Under the pieces are notes generated by a model. It was not told where the DNA came from. It worked only from the letters and a program-made list of their open reading frames with translations, and did no database searches. Positions 32,120-43,640 of a stretch of DNA of 64,000 nt are shown piece after piece. Location of the stretch: positions 24,559,741 through 24,623,740 of the forward strand of contig CM041465.1 of assembly GCA_023213395.1 (NCBI GenBank), read 5' to 3'. Positions within the stretch are counted from its first letter, which is position 1, and each line of letters begins with the position of its first letter. Source of the DNA: Cycas panzhihuaensis. Taxonomy: Eukaryota > Cycadophyta. Made by a program: the position numbers and the translations under genes.

Positions 32120-34642
32120 TTAGGTAAGTGCCCTTCGGAAATCGTAACGACCCAGGGGCACAGGAATAGCCTTGGAAAAAAGAGGGACTTCCGGAGGAAG
32201 GGTCTCCGGAAGAGGGTCGGAAGGAGCAAAAGAACAAGAAGCCCCTGCTACTTCCTTAGCGGCTTGAGATCGCGTAAGGGCAAAAGTGGGAGTTGCTTCA
32301 AGCAACTGGATCACTTTCTTCCCCATGTTCCGGGGTCGTGAAGGTGACGGGGTGCGGTGATTAGGAGAACGAGAGGGGGAAGACGAGTTCCGAGCGCCCT
32401 TCCCCTTGTCGCGGGAAGGACGGGAATCAGGCGATCTTCCCCGGTTACGGTTGCTCTTAGTTTGGGGGTTGCGATCACGTTCCCCATGCTTAGGGAACGG
32501 ATCTCTATGAACTAGTTGATCCAAATTAGGCCTTGAGGCCTGTTTGGGGGAAGAATCACGTCGAGGGGCATCCTTTGGGTGATGGGCCCTACAACCTGAA
32601 TCGTCGTGGAAGCAATCCCCATGAATGGAGCACCACTTCTTCTCAAGCGGAGGGTCGGACCTTCTCGCTTGAGAGGACTGGGTGTTTCCATTCCTGGGAA
32701 GAGAGGCTTGGGTAGTTTGTTGGACTTGTTTGTTAGATGTAGGGGATGAAGGATCTTGAAGCTTGAGTTCCTTCATCGTACACTCAAATGAACGTATAGC
32801 TGATGTGAGAGGGTCTAAGGTCCTCTCAGTAGGATGAGAGGAAGACCGAGTCGGTTGGGAAGGTTTGGTATCCTTGGTAGGGGGTGGTGCCTCACGACGT
32901 TATGAGGGCTTAAGAGGTTTCTTGAGACCAGCCTGGATCTCAATAGCCTCTAGCGCCAAACACTTGGTGATCGCGGAGTCACATGTGGTCACCCCCATCT
33001 TGAGGACTTCCACGTGGACTTCAGGATGAAGTGCGTTAACGAAAAGGTCTCACTTCAGCTCCTCGGGCAATGTTGCCTTAATGGAGTGAAGCAAGTCATG
33101 GAATCACCGCACAAAGTCACGATTCATCTTATCGTGACCTTGTTTGAGCGAAAGAAGGGACTTCATTCTGCTCTCAAATGGACGAGCTACATCAAAATAG
33201 TTGATGAACTCATCCACCAATTGCTGGAACGAATGGATGGAATGGGTAGGGAGACGATAAAACCACTTGAGGGCATCGCCCTGCAAGGATCGCGGGAACA
33301 ATTTCATTAAAATGTGGTCGTAAGCCCAGTAATCGATGCATGCCATAGAAAAACTACACACATGCTCCGCCAGGTCTTGTGACGAAGTTCCGTCGAATCT
33401 AGGAACTTCAGGGGGATGAGGCGGCAAGTTGGTTCGCAACGCCTCAACGGAAAGAGGGGTTGACCTAAAGTCCATGAAGGGGCGTGCCCTTGCCTGAACC
33501 GTAGGATCAACGAATGTTGAAGTAGATAACGCACAAGGAGCAGATGGGGGTGGAACACCCATCCCTCCTTGAGGCAACGCCCCTTGCTGAAAAGAGGCGT
33601 GGGGATAGGCGCCTTGGAAGGGAGTCGGGTTCCCTTGCAAAGGCACAACAGATGGAATTACATTGGAAGATGGGCAAGCGGGATATGGAACTGGGTTTTG
33701 CCCATATGGGCCACCCGTAGGTGGAGCGACCCCATATGGGTGTAGCAGATCCACCCCATAAATGGGAAGACGACTTCCTCTACCCTGCCCCCAAGGTTGA
33801 GAAGTGTACCCCGGGGGAACATAGAAGGAAGCACCCACGTGTTGGGTTTAGGGATGTGCAGGAGCGGATCCCACATAACTAGTGGTTGGAATGCTAGTAG
33901 GACCAATAGGCCTACTAGGAGCAACATGCGCCACATTAGGGGATGGCACATTGGTTTGGTTAGGAACGGGTATGCTAACCTTTAATTGAGGGAAAGACAC
34001 ACCATGAGGGGGTCCCTAAACACTAGGACCCCGATGAGGAATGAAAGGCGCAACACACGCCCCCACCACGGGAACCGGGAATGAGTAGGTCACACGCGTA
34101 GGCGCAAAGGGGTTTGTTGTCAAAGGAAGAGTGGATGAGGATGAGGCATGCGGGGGAGGAGCGGAAGAGGAAGAGGCTCCTCCACGAAGAGCACCCTCAA
34201 GCCATCCAGGATGCATCTGCAAGCATGCCGCGCAGTGACACTCATTGAGAGCTTCAACTACATCAACAGGAGGAGTCCCTGCACACTCGTAAGAGGTAAT
34301 TGGAACCTCAAACGAAGTAGGTTCCTCGGAATGCTCCTCATAAGAGTCACCAATTTCGTGGCAAGTCTCAAGAGGAACGGGTCCTTCTATAACATGGGTA
34401 GAAGGATGGACTTCAAATGAAAGGTGTTGGTCATTTGGGTAATAAAGGGGGTCGTCACCCTCTTGGGTGGACCCAGGGATAGAAGGAGGAAAAGCGTGGG
34501 CTTCCAAAGTTGAAGTGTGGTAGGTCCAATCGACAGAGTACCCCTCCATAGCCAGATCAGAATCTGACGAAGGAAGAGGGTGGTACTCAGGATCTTCTAA
34601 TAATGGAGGTAGACCACGCAAACGACGAGAAAAGCGTCGCAT
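32120..34642 (-). pseudogene. Gag of Tat-B
   Basis: The frame starts at ATG 34642 (MRRFSRRLRGLPPLLEDPE), about 150 bases past the primer site. The Pro/Ser-rich N-terminal part is cut by a stop at 34016 and another near 33848. The capsid-like part (33104-33838) contains VPRFDGTSSQDLAEHV and HILMKLFPRSLQG. The zinc knuckle (CSIHGDCFHDDSGC, spacing C-x2-H-x4-H-x4-C) is intact near 32620. A basic Arg/Ser tail runs to 32120. Stops but no frameshifts were found across gag and protease. The intact knuckle, partly lost in Tat-A, would bind the RNA genome. Confidence 0.88.
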
Positions 34643-34795
34643 GCAAGATCAACCTACAATGTTAGGGGAAGAGAGGGAACAATAGAACACACATGTTGGG
34701 GGCTGCCCAACGTAGAGATCGAAATAGGTATAAAAAGGACCACAAAAAGGTAGCGAAACCAACGGAAGAGAGCGAGAACTAGCTCCCTTACTGGC

Positions 34796-34815
34796 AGTCC
34801 CCAGTATGGTCGCCA
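34796..34815 (-). other. Primer-binding site of Tat-B
   Basis: The minus strand reads TGGCGACCATACTGGGGACT one base after the 5' LTR, matching the Tat-A site except for one C/T difference. Confidence 0.78.
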
Positions 34816-34816
34816 G

Positions 34817-37400
34817 TGGACGTGCGTCTACGGGATATCTACCTAACTAGTAGGTATGGAGTGAGTGGGTGGTGAAAATGTTGAAGGTGAGACCTAAAAG
34901 GAGGGTAACTATCGTGCAGGGCGCCTCGTGGGCCGGAGCGCGAGTTTGGGATCTGCAGTGGAGTATGGCTACTATTAGGTGGTCCTTCACCACTTCGAGT
35001 AAGGGGTGAAGATGTGTAAGGCAAACCCAGGTTGACCTAGAGATGGGACTCTCCCACCCTTGGGTGGCTAGAAGGGGGGAAGAGTGGACCTAATGGAGAT
35101 AAGCCAAGAGTATGCCCACACAACCTAACCGGGTACACAAGCGATGCAGGAGGCAAAGGACTTGTGTGGTTAAGGAGAGAGAGGGAAAGGTAAGGGAAAG
35201 AGGACTCCTACAATCTTTCTTACAAACGGTAAAGGTACATACAACAAGATAAATGAAACGTAAACAAACACTAAACCAAATTCTCCCTTTTATCTTTCAA
35301 TGTGCTAGTTATTAAGAAAGAAATAAAAGGAAAGAAGAGGTAGCAAAAGGGAGCAGGACATGCACTTAGGCTGAAGGCGTGCATGACGGAAGCCTTCTCG
35401 AGGAGCACCAAACCACTCCGCGCGACATGTTGGATGCGAGACGTTGCGGCGGGCGAAAGAGGGGGGCTTCCTTACCTTCCCCGGAAAATCAAATGCGAGA
35501 CCAAAGAAAGAAAGGAAGCACCAACTAATAAATGAAACAACATAAAAATATAACGCATACAAAGGTGCTTACCGGTAACAAGGCCAACGGGCAGTGTCCT
35601 CCGCACTTCCCAAATACCTGCAAGCAATAGCGGTCTCTCCCTTCCCAAAGGAAGAACACTAGCATGCAACACAAAATTCTAACAATATATGCCTAAATAA
35701 CATAAACGAGAATCTCAATATACATGCGTTAGTGCTAATCCAACAATGAAAGTACCAAAAAGAGAGTGACCAAGGTGAAAGTAAATGATTGGGTAATCCT
35801 TAGAGTGGCCTACCTCCCGCAAATGATGCCCTAACCTCCCCTCAAGAGCCACAAGGCAGCGAGGACAAGGCCAAGAGCAAGGGCTGGAAAATGGCAGCAA
35901 AAGGGCAAAGGAAGGCCCAAGAGAACCCACAGCGAACCGGGATGCTATGTGGAGCAAACCGGGGAGCCGGGAAGAAAGAGTAACAAGAACTAGCGGTTGG
36001 GACTTATGAGTGTTGCCCAAACCTGAACAAAGGGGGCCCAAATCAGTGCTGCAACTTGTGATGGCGCTGGTTTGGGCAGCCAAAAGAGGGCCTACAAACC
36101 CTTGTTTGCAAGCCAAGGGCAGCACGGAGCATAAGGGAGGCTTTGGAGGGCTTAGAGCCGCTCAGGAAGCTTGGAAGGTGGTACGGAATCCACCCAGCTC
36201 CTCTCCAAAACCTATGCTATCCCCTAACGCCGCTGCCTTGGACAACAAATGCAGGCAAGAGGCACAAAAGAGTAGTAGGACAACCCACAAAAAGGGTGGG
36301 AAACTAACCCTCAAGAAACAAGCAAGATCAAACAAGCTTAAGCATAAATATCACAAGAGAAACCAATATAAAACAAAGAATACATGAAAAGGGGAGGCAA
36401 GGGTTTGCCTCAGCCAAGGAGCAGTGAAGAGGGGCTGAGAAATCAGCCCAGATCTGAAGTAGGGTAGGTTTGAGACCCTGCTACGGAGATGTGATGGGAA
36501 ACACCTGCACTTGGGGCACTTGTGAACTGCCTGGGCGAAGATCAACTAGAAACCACTCTAAAGGGGCCCTCTCCAAGGCGTTTGAGGGGCTGGGAGAATG
36601 TCTCAGCCACGCTAAAGGAGAGCTGGGCACTAGAGGAGGGGTGCAGGTCTAGTTGCAGCAGCAGACAACAGAGCAGAGCAGAGCAGGAGGATGTTTCCTT
36701 AGAGAGCAATTCCAAAAGTGAGCCAAAAAAAAGATCCCAAAAATGAGTCAAAAATGGTTTAAGTACTCAAGCAAAACCCTAAAGCGAGCGATTAGGGCGC
36801 GGCTAGGAGAGAACCAAAGCACGAGCCACGTGGCAGTTTTGCAATAAATGCGAAATTGCCACAGCGAATTTTTAAAAAATAATCTGAGATAGTCGTCGTC
36901 ATGAATTTCACTGCATGCGGATATTCCGGATCAGCGAAAATTCCAGTGGTACGCACCTGGAGCAAAATGGGGCCCACCACGCCCAGTCAAAGTGATAACC
37001 AGAAGACTATAGAAAGCTAGAACACCTACCTGGGAGTAAACGAGCCAACAAAACAGGTCCAAAGGAGCAAAAATAGGGCTCAAATGGGGTGGCAGGTTGA
37101 CCAACGATGATGAGTCATCACACGGGCGGAAGTGGTGCAAACCTAGTGGATCCTAGAGCGAGGAGGGCAGATGCGGGAAGTAATGTGGTCACCAGGGTGC
37201 CACACTCGCTGGGAGTGTGCCCCTGCTATAGTCATCATAGGCTAAAATAAGTGTGGACGACCACAAGGTTGCCCACGAAGCCACACACATGCATATACGC
37301 AAGCAAACATCCAATAAAAGAAAGCAATGATAATGCGAGAAACATACCTGCACTTACCTGAGTCGGTGATTCTGTATCCATTCCCGGAAGCTGGGAAACA
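34817..37400 (-). repeat. 5' LTR of Tat-B
   Basis: The 2584-base partner of 20880-23450. On the minus strand it starts TGTTTCCCAGCTTCC at 37400. The palindrome cluster seen in the other LTR is degraded here (36890-36955), while the telobox at 36774-36783 is kept. Confidence 0.92.
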
Positions 37401-37437
37401 CCTGCCCACGTTAAAAAAATAATCAAGTCAGCCTCAT
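37401..37437 (-). pseudogene. Start of Tat-A antisense gene, cut off by Tat-B
   Basis: ATG at 37437 on the minus strand reads MRLT, then a stop, and about 12 codons in all before the Tat-B boundary. Placed against 20879 and downstream the frame continues (AVDNCENIGMAML). Tat-B therefore landed inside the coding part a dozen codons after the start. Confidence 0.6.
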
Positions 37438-38599
37438 ACTAGTTATCTACACTCCTGACTCTCCCTCAACTCTCTCTATCTGAGATTTGGGGCCCTTTTG
37501 GCCCCTCCTATTCTATTTTCTCCTTTTCTACCTCCGTACAGTGCTAAACTTAGCGGTACCGCTAAGTTTAATTTGGGTCCCATGGCGATTCAGGCCCCGC
37601 AGCAATGATCGCGGCACCATGATCTTTACTGCAGTACAAATGGTGACCCCCCAAAAGGGGGGGATTTCTGCCCCAAAAATAAAAAAAATTCTTCTGGTGG
37701 ACCTCGTGGGGCCCACCGGGACCAGGGCTCTCTAATGCCCAGGTCCCTGCCTCTTTCTGGGTCTAATTCAGACTCCAAGAGGCCTCTGATTGCCTATAAG
37801 GGGCACTAAAAATCATACAAAAATTATAAAAAGTAATGAAATTAAAACTCTGAAACGGGTTGGGTTTTGTGATATCCACTCATTGGATTTGGTCTCGCTA
37901 TTGCCATCTTGTCTCGATGATCCCGTTGGCTCTCTCTGCATCCCGATCTAATGGTGCAATCTCTCCCCACGTGCCTCCAAAGTTGGGCGGCGCTCCACTG
38001 CATAAGGGAATGGCTCTGGTTTCTCACGAGAGCTGGTGAAAATGAATCTATTTTCCATTCAATTTCCTTATATAGGCAGGGGCCCCAATGGGTACTTCTT
38101 CCATTTTTGGCCTCGTGACAGCTGTTGAGACCATCTTATTTCCCTAATTACCTTTGCCTTCTAACCCCATCGCCCGTTGTACTCTTTTGACACCCTTTTT
38201 GTGCTTTCTCGTAGGTGCATTTATGGTGTCTCATTTTTACACTTTTTCCCCAGGCCCTTCCATCTTGTTTTATGTGCCACTCCCGTGCATGCCCAAGTTT
38301 ATACTCGTTTGGCTCGTTTCATCATTTTGGACTCGTTTCCGTAGTCCTTTTTCACTCCTGGGGTCCCTAAAGGGAATGTCCCCTCGTCCAGGGGCATGTT
38401 TCACTTTTTGAAGTGACCTTTTGGCGCTCTAGGATGCTTTTTCTCTGCCCACTCTCAGATAGTGATCAGACTGCTTGCTCTCGCCCTGGGTAACCTCACT
38501 GCTAGGTCCTCCTACCCTTCACGACCACTTTTTACTTGCCTTTTGAGTGTAGCTTTCATTCCATCATTGTTTATTTACTACCAGGACTTTGTGTCACCC
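37438..38599 (-). promoter_or_regulatory. Leader and promoter of the Tat-A antisense gene
   Basis: It carries a 26-base perfect palindrome (37545-37570, TAAACTTAGCGGTACCGCTAAGTTTA) and a minus-strand TATATAAGG box (38066-38074), in the same order as in Tat-B. The plus-strand open frame at 38154-38411 overlaps no known domain. No other gene is seen. Confidence 0.55.
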
Positions 38600-39022
38600 A
38601 TGTCCACCTACATTTTTACTGACGGTGAAAGCCGCAGTAACCCTGGACCTTCTGCCGCTGCGTGGATTCTCCGTAGCCCCTCTAGACATGATCTCCTGTA
38701 CTCTGGAATCTTCCTCCCAGAGGCTACTAACAATGAAGCTGAATACACAGCTGTTATTGAAGCCCTTACCAATGCTCTCTGTTTCCATCGTAGATCTATC
38801 GTTTTGCTTTGTGACTCTCAAGTTGTGGTGTCTCATCTCACCCAGGTTTACCAGGTGTGATGCCCTCACTTGAGAATTCTTGCTTCCGTTGCCAGATCCC
38901 TCCTGGCCTGCTTCTCGTCCATTGACATTCAACACATCTCTCAGGCCCTTAATGCTAAGGTAGATAGTCTCGTTCGCCTCATCCTTGAGCGTCACCTTCC
39001 TCTCCTTGCTGACCGTCCCTGA
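38600..39022 (+). pseudogene. Archaeal-type RNase H of Tat-A
   Basis: A 140-codon plus-strand frame from ATG 38600 holds YIFTDGESRSNPGPSAAAWIL (first catalytic Asp), PEATNNEAEYTAVIEALTNAL (with the Glu region), VLLCDSQVVVSHL (second Asp region) and a C-terminal IDIQHISQALNAKVDSLVRL. One TGA near 38858 is a CGA change relative to Tat-B; otherwise the frame is whole. Just before it, TTTATTTACTACCAG looks like a splice acceptor, which would allow expression from a spliced transcript. It sits 400 bases before the polypurine tract. Confidence 0.85.
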
Positions 39023-39427
39023 GGCTTGTCTGGCCACCCTGTCGCCCAAGCCTTAGGTCATCACACACCTCACTTTGCAATCTGTTTGCACCTCTAAAAC
39101 CTAGCCACTAATGAGGCTAAACTATGGTGACTACCCATTATGCTTACTTTTCTACTCAATTATGCATGTCTTTCTACATCTTTTGTGGTGGGGGAAACCC
39201 CCTCACCCTTCTTATTCTTCCAGTCAGTTTCCAAGTGGCTCATAGGTAGCCCCTATGTTGTTTCCACTACTGCTTTTGTATCCACGCATTTCGCCATGAC
39301 ACTTACCGGTACCCTTGCCTACTATTATGATCTTGATTTATATATCTATATACACATGTGCTATTGACAGCTGTATTGCTAGCATTCGCCATCGTACCAC
39401 GCTACTGAGCGGCGAGGCTCTGCTGCC

Positions 39428-39437
39428 AAGGGGGCAG
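39428..39437 (+). other. Polypurine tract of Tat-A
   Basis: AAGGGGGCAG lies directly before TGTTTCCCGG, the start of the 3' LTR. Confidence 0.9.
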
Positions 39438-42162
39438 TGTTTCCCGGCTTCCAGGAATGGATACAGAATTATCGACTCAGGTAAGTGTAGGTATGCTTCT
39501 CACCTTATCATCACTTTCTTTTGAGATGAGTGTTTGCTTATATATTTGTATGTTATAACCTTGTAGATGATTTTGTCTTCATCTACACTTATTCAGCCTA
39601 TGACGACTATAGTTGGGGCACATTCCCAACGAGTGTGGCACCCCGGTGGCCATTACACTTCCTGCATTCTACCCTACTCACTCCAAGGTCCACTTGGCTT
39701 GCGCCACCTCTACCTGTGTGACGACCCGTCATTGTTTGGTTGACTTGCCACATTATTTGAATCATATTTTTACTCTTTTGGACTAGTTTGTTGGCTTGTT
39801 TACCCTCGGGTAGGTATCTCAGCCCTCCATTATCCTCTTTTATTATTGGCCCATAGCCTAGGCTGGCTATCTAGGTCAGTTTTAGCCCCTAGTTACATAC
39901 CGCCATAAATTTCACGGTATTGTCGTAAATTTCGTGGTACCGCGAATTTTGCGGCGGGATGACTGTTCAAGTTTGTTTTTTAAAAAACTGTCATGGCAAT
40001 TTCGCATTTATTGTGAAACTGCCATGTGTCTCGTGACTTGACTCACTACCATCTGCGCTCTAATCGCTCACTTTAGGGTTTGGGTTGGGTATTTAAGTCC
40101 TCTTTAACTCATTTTTAGGATCTTTTATTCATTTTTTGGATTGCTCCTTAAGGAAAATGCCCTGTGCTCTACTATTCTCTACTGCTCTACTATTGCTACA
40201 GGACCTGCACCTCTCCTTCATTGCCCAACTCTCCTTTAGTATGGCTAGGACATCTTCCCAGCCCTTCACACACCTTGGAGAGGGCCCCTTTGGAGAGATC
40301 TCAGTGGATTCTTACTCAGGCAGCCATCAAGCATCCTAAAAGTGTAGGTGGTTCCTTCAACTCCATTAGCAGGGTTCTAAACCTACTATTCCATAGCTCT
40401 TAGGCTGATTTCTCAGCCTTCTTTTAGCAGCCCTTGACTGAGGCAAGGGCCTTTCCTCCTCTTCTCAGGTATCCATTGGTTTAAGCTACTTTCTTGTTCA
40501 ATTGATGCCCTATTTTGCTTGTTTTCTTGCTTGGGTCTTTGGAGGTTGCTTTTCCTTTGTTTTAGACTATTTTACTTCTGCCATTAGTGCCTCCTTGCTT
40601 GTGCTTATTTCTCAAGGCAACGGCAAAGAGGGGTTGCATAGGGTTTGGGTGAGAGCTGGGTGGATTCCGCACCACCTTCCACGCTTCTCAAGTGGCTCTT
40701 TGCACCCCAAACCTTCCCTTTTTCCCTGTGCTATCCTTGGCAGTCAAACAAGGGTTTGTTAGGCCATCTTTAGCCACTGAAATCAGTGTTGTCACATGTT
40801 GCAACACTGGTTTGAGGGCTTGCACCCTGATCCGGGCAACTCACGTAAGCCTCGGCTACTTGTCCTTTGCCTGACTCTTTCACGGGCAACCTGGTTTGCT
40901 CTCCATAGCACCCTGGCTTGCTGTAGGACCTCTTTGGCTCTTTTCAACTCTCTTTACCTCTATTTCCAGCCCTCTTGCACAACCTTACCCTCACTGCCTC
41001 GTGGATTTTGGGGGAGAGTGGGGTTGTTCCTTACGGGAGGTGGGCCACTCTGAGGCTTACCAGTTACTCTTCGTCTACTTTGGTTATTTTCTGTTGTAGT
41101 ATATCATCATTATATTGATACTGACATACACATATTTAAGTTTATATTTGCTTTGTATGTACATGTATTGTTAGGATCTTTCCATTGTATGCTAACACCC
41201 TTTCTCTGGAAAGGGGGGTATTGTCATTTACTTGCAGGTATTTGGAAAGTGCAAAGGATCCATTCCTCTTTCTTCCTTCATGGGTAAGTGCTCCCATTTA
41301 TGTTTTACTTTCGTACTTTATTTATTGTTAGCATTTCGTTCCTTTCCTTCCCTTGCTTAGTACTTTAGTACTTCTTTCGGGGAAAGTAAAGGAGCCCCAC
41401 ATTCTGATCTACCGTGACTCTTCACGTTTGTCGTGCCTTGTGGAGTAACTTCGAGTGCCTCTTGGGAGCGTCACCCTTTTGACACACTTCTGTTCTGGGT
41501 ACATGCTCTCGCTCCACTTCATCACTTTTTCCTTTTGAGTTCTTTCACATAGTAGTAATTAGCTCATCGGAAAGAGAAGGGAAATCAACCTTTGTCTTAA
41601 TTCATACTTTATTTACTTTATCACTTGCATTTTACTTTTCTATAGGAAAAGGTCTTAGGAAACCTTCCCTCTCACCTTTTCCCCCCTTTTTGCCAAGCAA
41701 ACTTCCCTCTCACTTTATTACTTGCTTACTTGGTTAGTTTGCTTACACATATCATAACGCCTTTTCTTTGGTTATTCCCTTTATGCTCTCTCAGTTCTCC
41801 GCTTACCCGGATAACCAAGGTGACCCTATCTGTAGGCCATCTACTTGCCTACCTTTTCTTATTTCTCGTTGCTTTAGGGAAACCCTCGAAGGGTTCTCTC
41901 CTTCCCCTTCCAGCCATCCAAGGGTGGGAGGATCCTTCCTTTAGGTCAACCTAGGCTAACCCTATACCTTTTCTTCTCTTGTTTGAAGCAGGGAACCACT
42001 TCCAGGTAGCTATATTCCATTTGCAGGTCTCGAACTCACACTCTGGCGCACGGGGTGCCCTGCGTGGTATTTGCCCTACTTGTAGGTCTTTCCTCAACCG
42101 TGCCATCGACCGCCCTTACCATTCCTACTCAGTTAGGTAGATATCTCGTAGACGCACATCCA
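39438..42162 (+). repeat. 3' LTR of Tat-A
   Basis: A 2725-base match to 11314-14038, here keeping the initial TG and ending ...CACATCCA. The telobox (40072-40081) and TATA-like box (40090-40096) are kept. Most differences from the left copy are transitions. Confidence 0.92.
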
Positions 42163-43377
42163 CATACCTATACTTACCTGGTTATAGTCATTTTTGTTGA
42201 ATTTGATCAATATTTTACTCATTAATATGGATTCAAAAATACTCAAGTGACTAGTCAAATCAAAGGTGTGTGAGTTAAAAATCTAATGTAACTTCCAATT
42301 CTAGATTCTAACTTTGAACAATGAAGTTATAGTAGAAAATGTGTAGGTAACCCTTTTTTAAATTAGAGGGGCTAAAAATTAAGGGGTTGATCCCCTTTAT
42401 AATAAGCATTAGGTTGTATAAGGGGGTGATAAGACCAGGGGTTAGGGGTAAAGGGGGCTAACAAATCTAAAATAGAAATAAAGTGGATTTAAAAGTTTTT
42501 GCATATGTAAAAATATTAAACAAAAATTAATAAATATTTTGCATCCATTTATATATAAGAAAATAAATGAATGAAATAATTTAACCCTAAACTTAGGGTT
42601 TTGATCAAATGTTTTGTCAAAAAAAAAAAAATTATAAGATGCACATTGAAATTTTATAATTACAATGATCCAATGATATAATTTGCATCATCTTCTAGTG
42701 TGGGATTCACTTCAGCTACATAAATCATCTGTGTGAGGCATATACATGAATTGTTTGTATAAGGAGAAGTATGATGTGGAGTCTTTAGCTACAATGGTTA
42801 CACTTTTGATGCATCTTCATCAAATAGTTTCTTACATTAGCTTTGGATGAATGATATACTCATAATCTATGCAGAGGCATGATGTAGAGTAATGACTTTC
42901 AATGGAATTTCTTTTGTTGATGTTTTTAGAAATAAGTACATAGTTGTGGCTTGGTGTCCTATGTACTTATATTCAATCTACATTCGTATACTTCATGACC
43001 TCAATTAGACTATCTTCTTTGGTTATGTCTTTAAATCTTCTCAGTTGCTTATGTTGGTGTGATTTAGAGAGTTGTAATTGTTTATGCTTCTTTGTCAAAG
43101 AAGATCCCCAACCTCACTTCTTTGGTTGCCTTTTCCTTTAACATGGTTAATATTTTTCAATGTTAATTTTTTATAGCCAAATCAAATAACATGAATTTCA
43201 AAGGGCAAGTAAGGTTCATGCAATTAATATACTATTTACTTAGAATCCATCATTATTCTTTTCTTTTAATCACAAATTTCTTGGTCTCTTCAACCAAAGC
43301 GTAATTGGATAACTTCAGTCTTATCTTGGTAACTTCTCTCATGTAAGATAAATGTGTATATATATTTTTAATATTTT
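42163..43377 (-). other. Likely right half of the R2 leader
   Basis: AT-rich, no recognised gene. CATAC at 42163-42167 is the right copy of the possible Tat-A target duplication. It ends in a tRNA-Met primer site on the minus strand, so it should be the leader of a minus-strand copia element; R2, left of Tat-A, lacks exactly this part. A telomere-like inverted pair AACCCTAA / TTAGGGTT lies at 42583-42600. Confidence 0.4.
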
Positions 43378-43640
43378 CAATCTAATACCATGTGAGAGAA
43401 ATGGGTAAATTTTATAAATAGAAATCAATAAACATGCACAAAGACCATGCAATCAATTGTACATAGGATTAGCAAGTGGAAAATCCTTCCAGGGAAGAAA
43501 AACCACCTCTAAAATATGTAATATATTAATACTCTAATGCATAGTACATGATAGAGGATCTCATTCACTCTCTCTTGATATATTCATTTAGCCTATCTAA
43601 CTTGACACACAAAGATTCTTGAATAATTTAATTGAGAATG
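43378..43640 (-). repeat. Primer site and 5' LTR start, probably of R2
   Basis: CAATCTAATACCA (43378-43390) is the complement of the tRNA-Met primer site with a few transitions. It is followed by TGTGAGAGAAATGG. Motifs like those of other copia LTRs here follow (GTGGAAAATCC...GGGAAGAAAAACCAC). The outer end of the LTR could not be fixed and no second copy was found. Confidence 0.45.

Larger units (their letters stand above)
20880..37400 (-). mobile_element. Tat-lineage element Tat-B nested in Tat-A
   Basis: This is a complete-length minus-strand member of the same family as Tat-A. It has two closely similar LTRs of about 2.6 kb (20880-23450 and 34817-37400), a primer site, gag, protease, RT, RNase H, integrase, an antisense mobile-domain gene, a second RNase H and a polypurine tract. 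It interrupts the Tat-A antisense gene; the flanking pentamers TCTGG and CCTGC are a likely aged target duplication. Its LTRs look more alike than those of Tat-A, as expected for the younger insertion. At least three frameshifts and several stops make it defective. Confidence 0.92.
11314..42162 (+). mobile_element. Tat-lineage Ty3-gypsy element Tat-A (split by Tat-B)
   Basis: Matching 2725-base LTRs flank the unit. Next to the left LTR is a primer site and next to the right LTR a polypurine tract. The plus strand carries gag, protease and the integrase tail in one frame; the RT, RNase H and integrase core are missing. An antisense plant-mobile-domain gene and a plus-strand archaeal-type RNase H follow. 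Tat-B occupies 20880-37400. The flanking pentamers CGTAT and CATAC would both derive from CGTAC by single transitions, so they may be an aged target duplication. Without Tat-B the element is about 14.3 kb. GC content is visibly higher than in the flanks. Confidence 0.88.

Noticed and set aside
42944-43141. 65-codon plus-strand frame with many Cys and Phe residues
   Set aside because: No known domain. It lies in the presumed minus-strand copia leader and has no support beyond being open.
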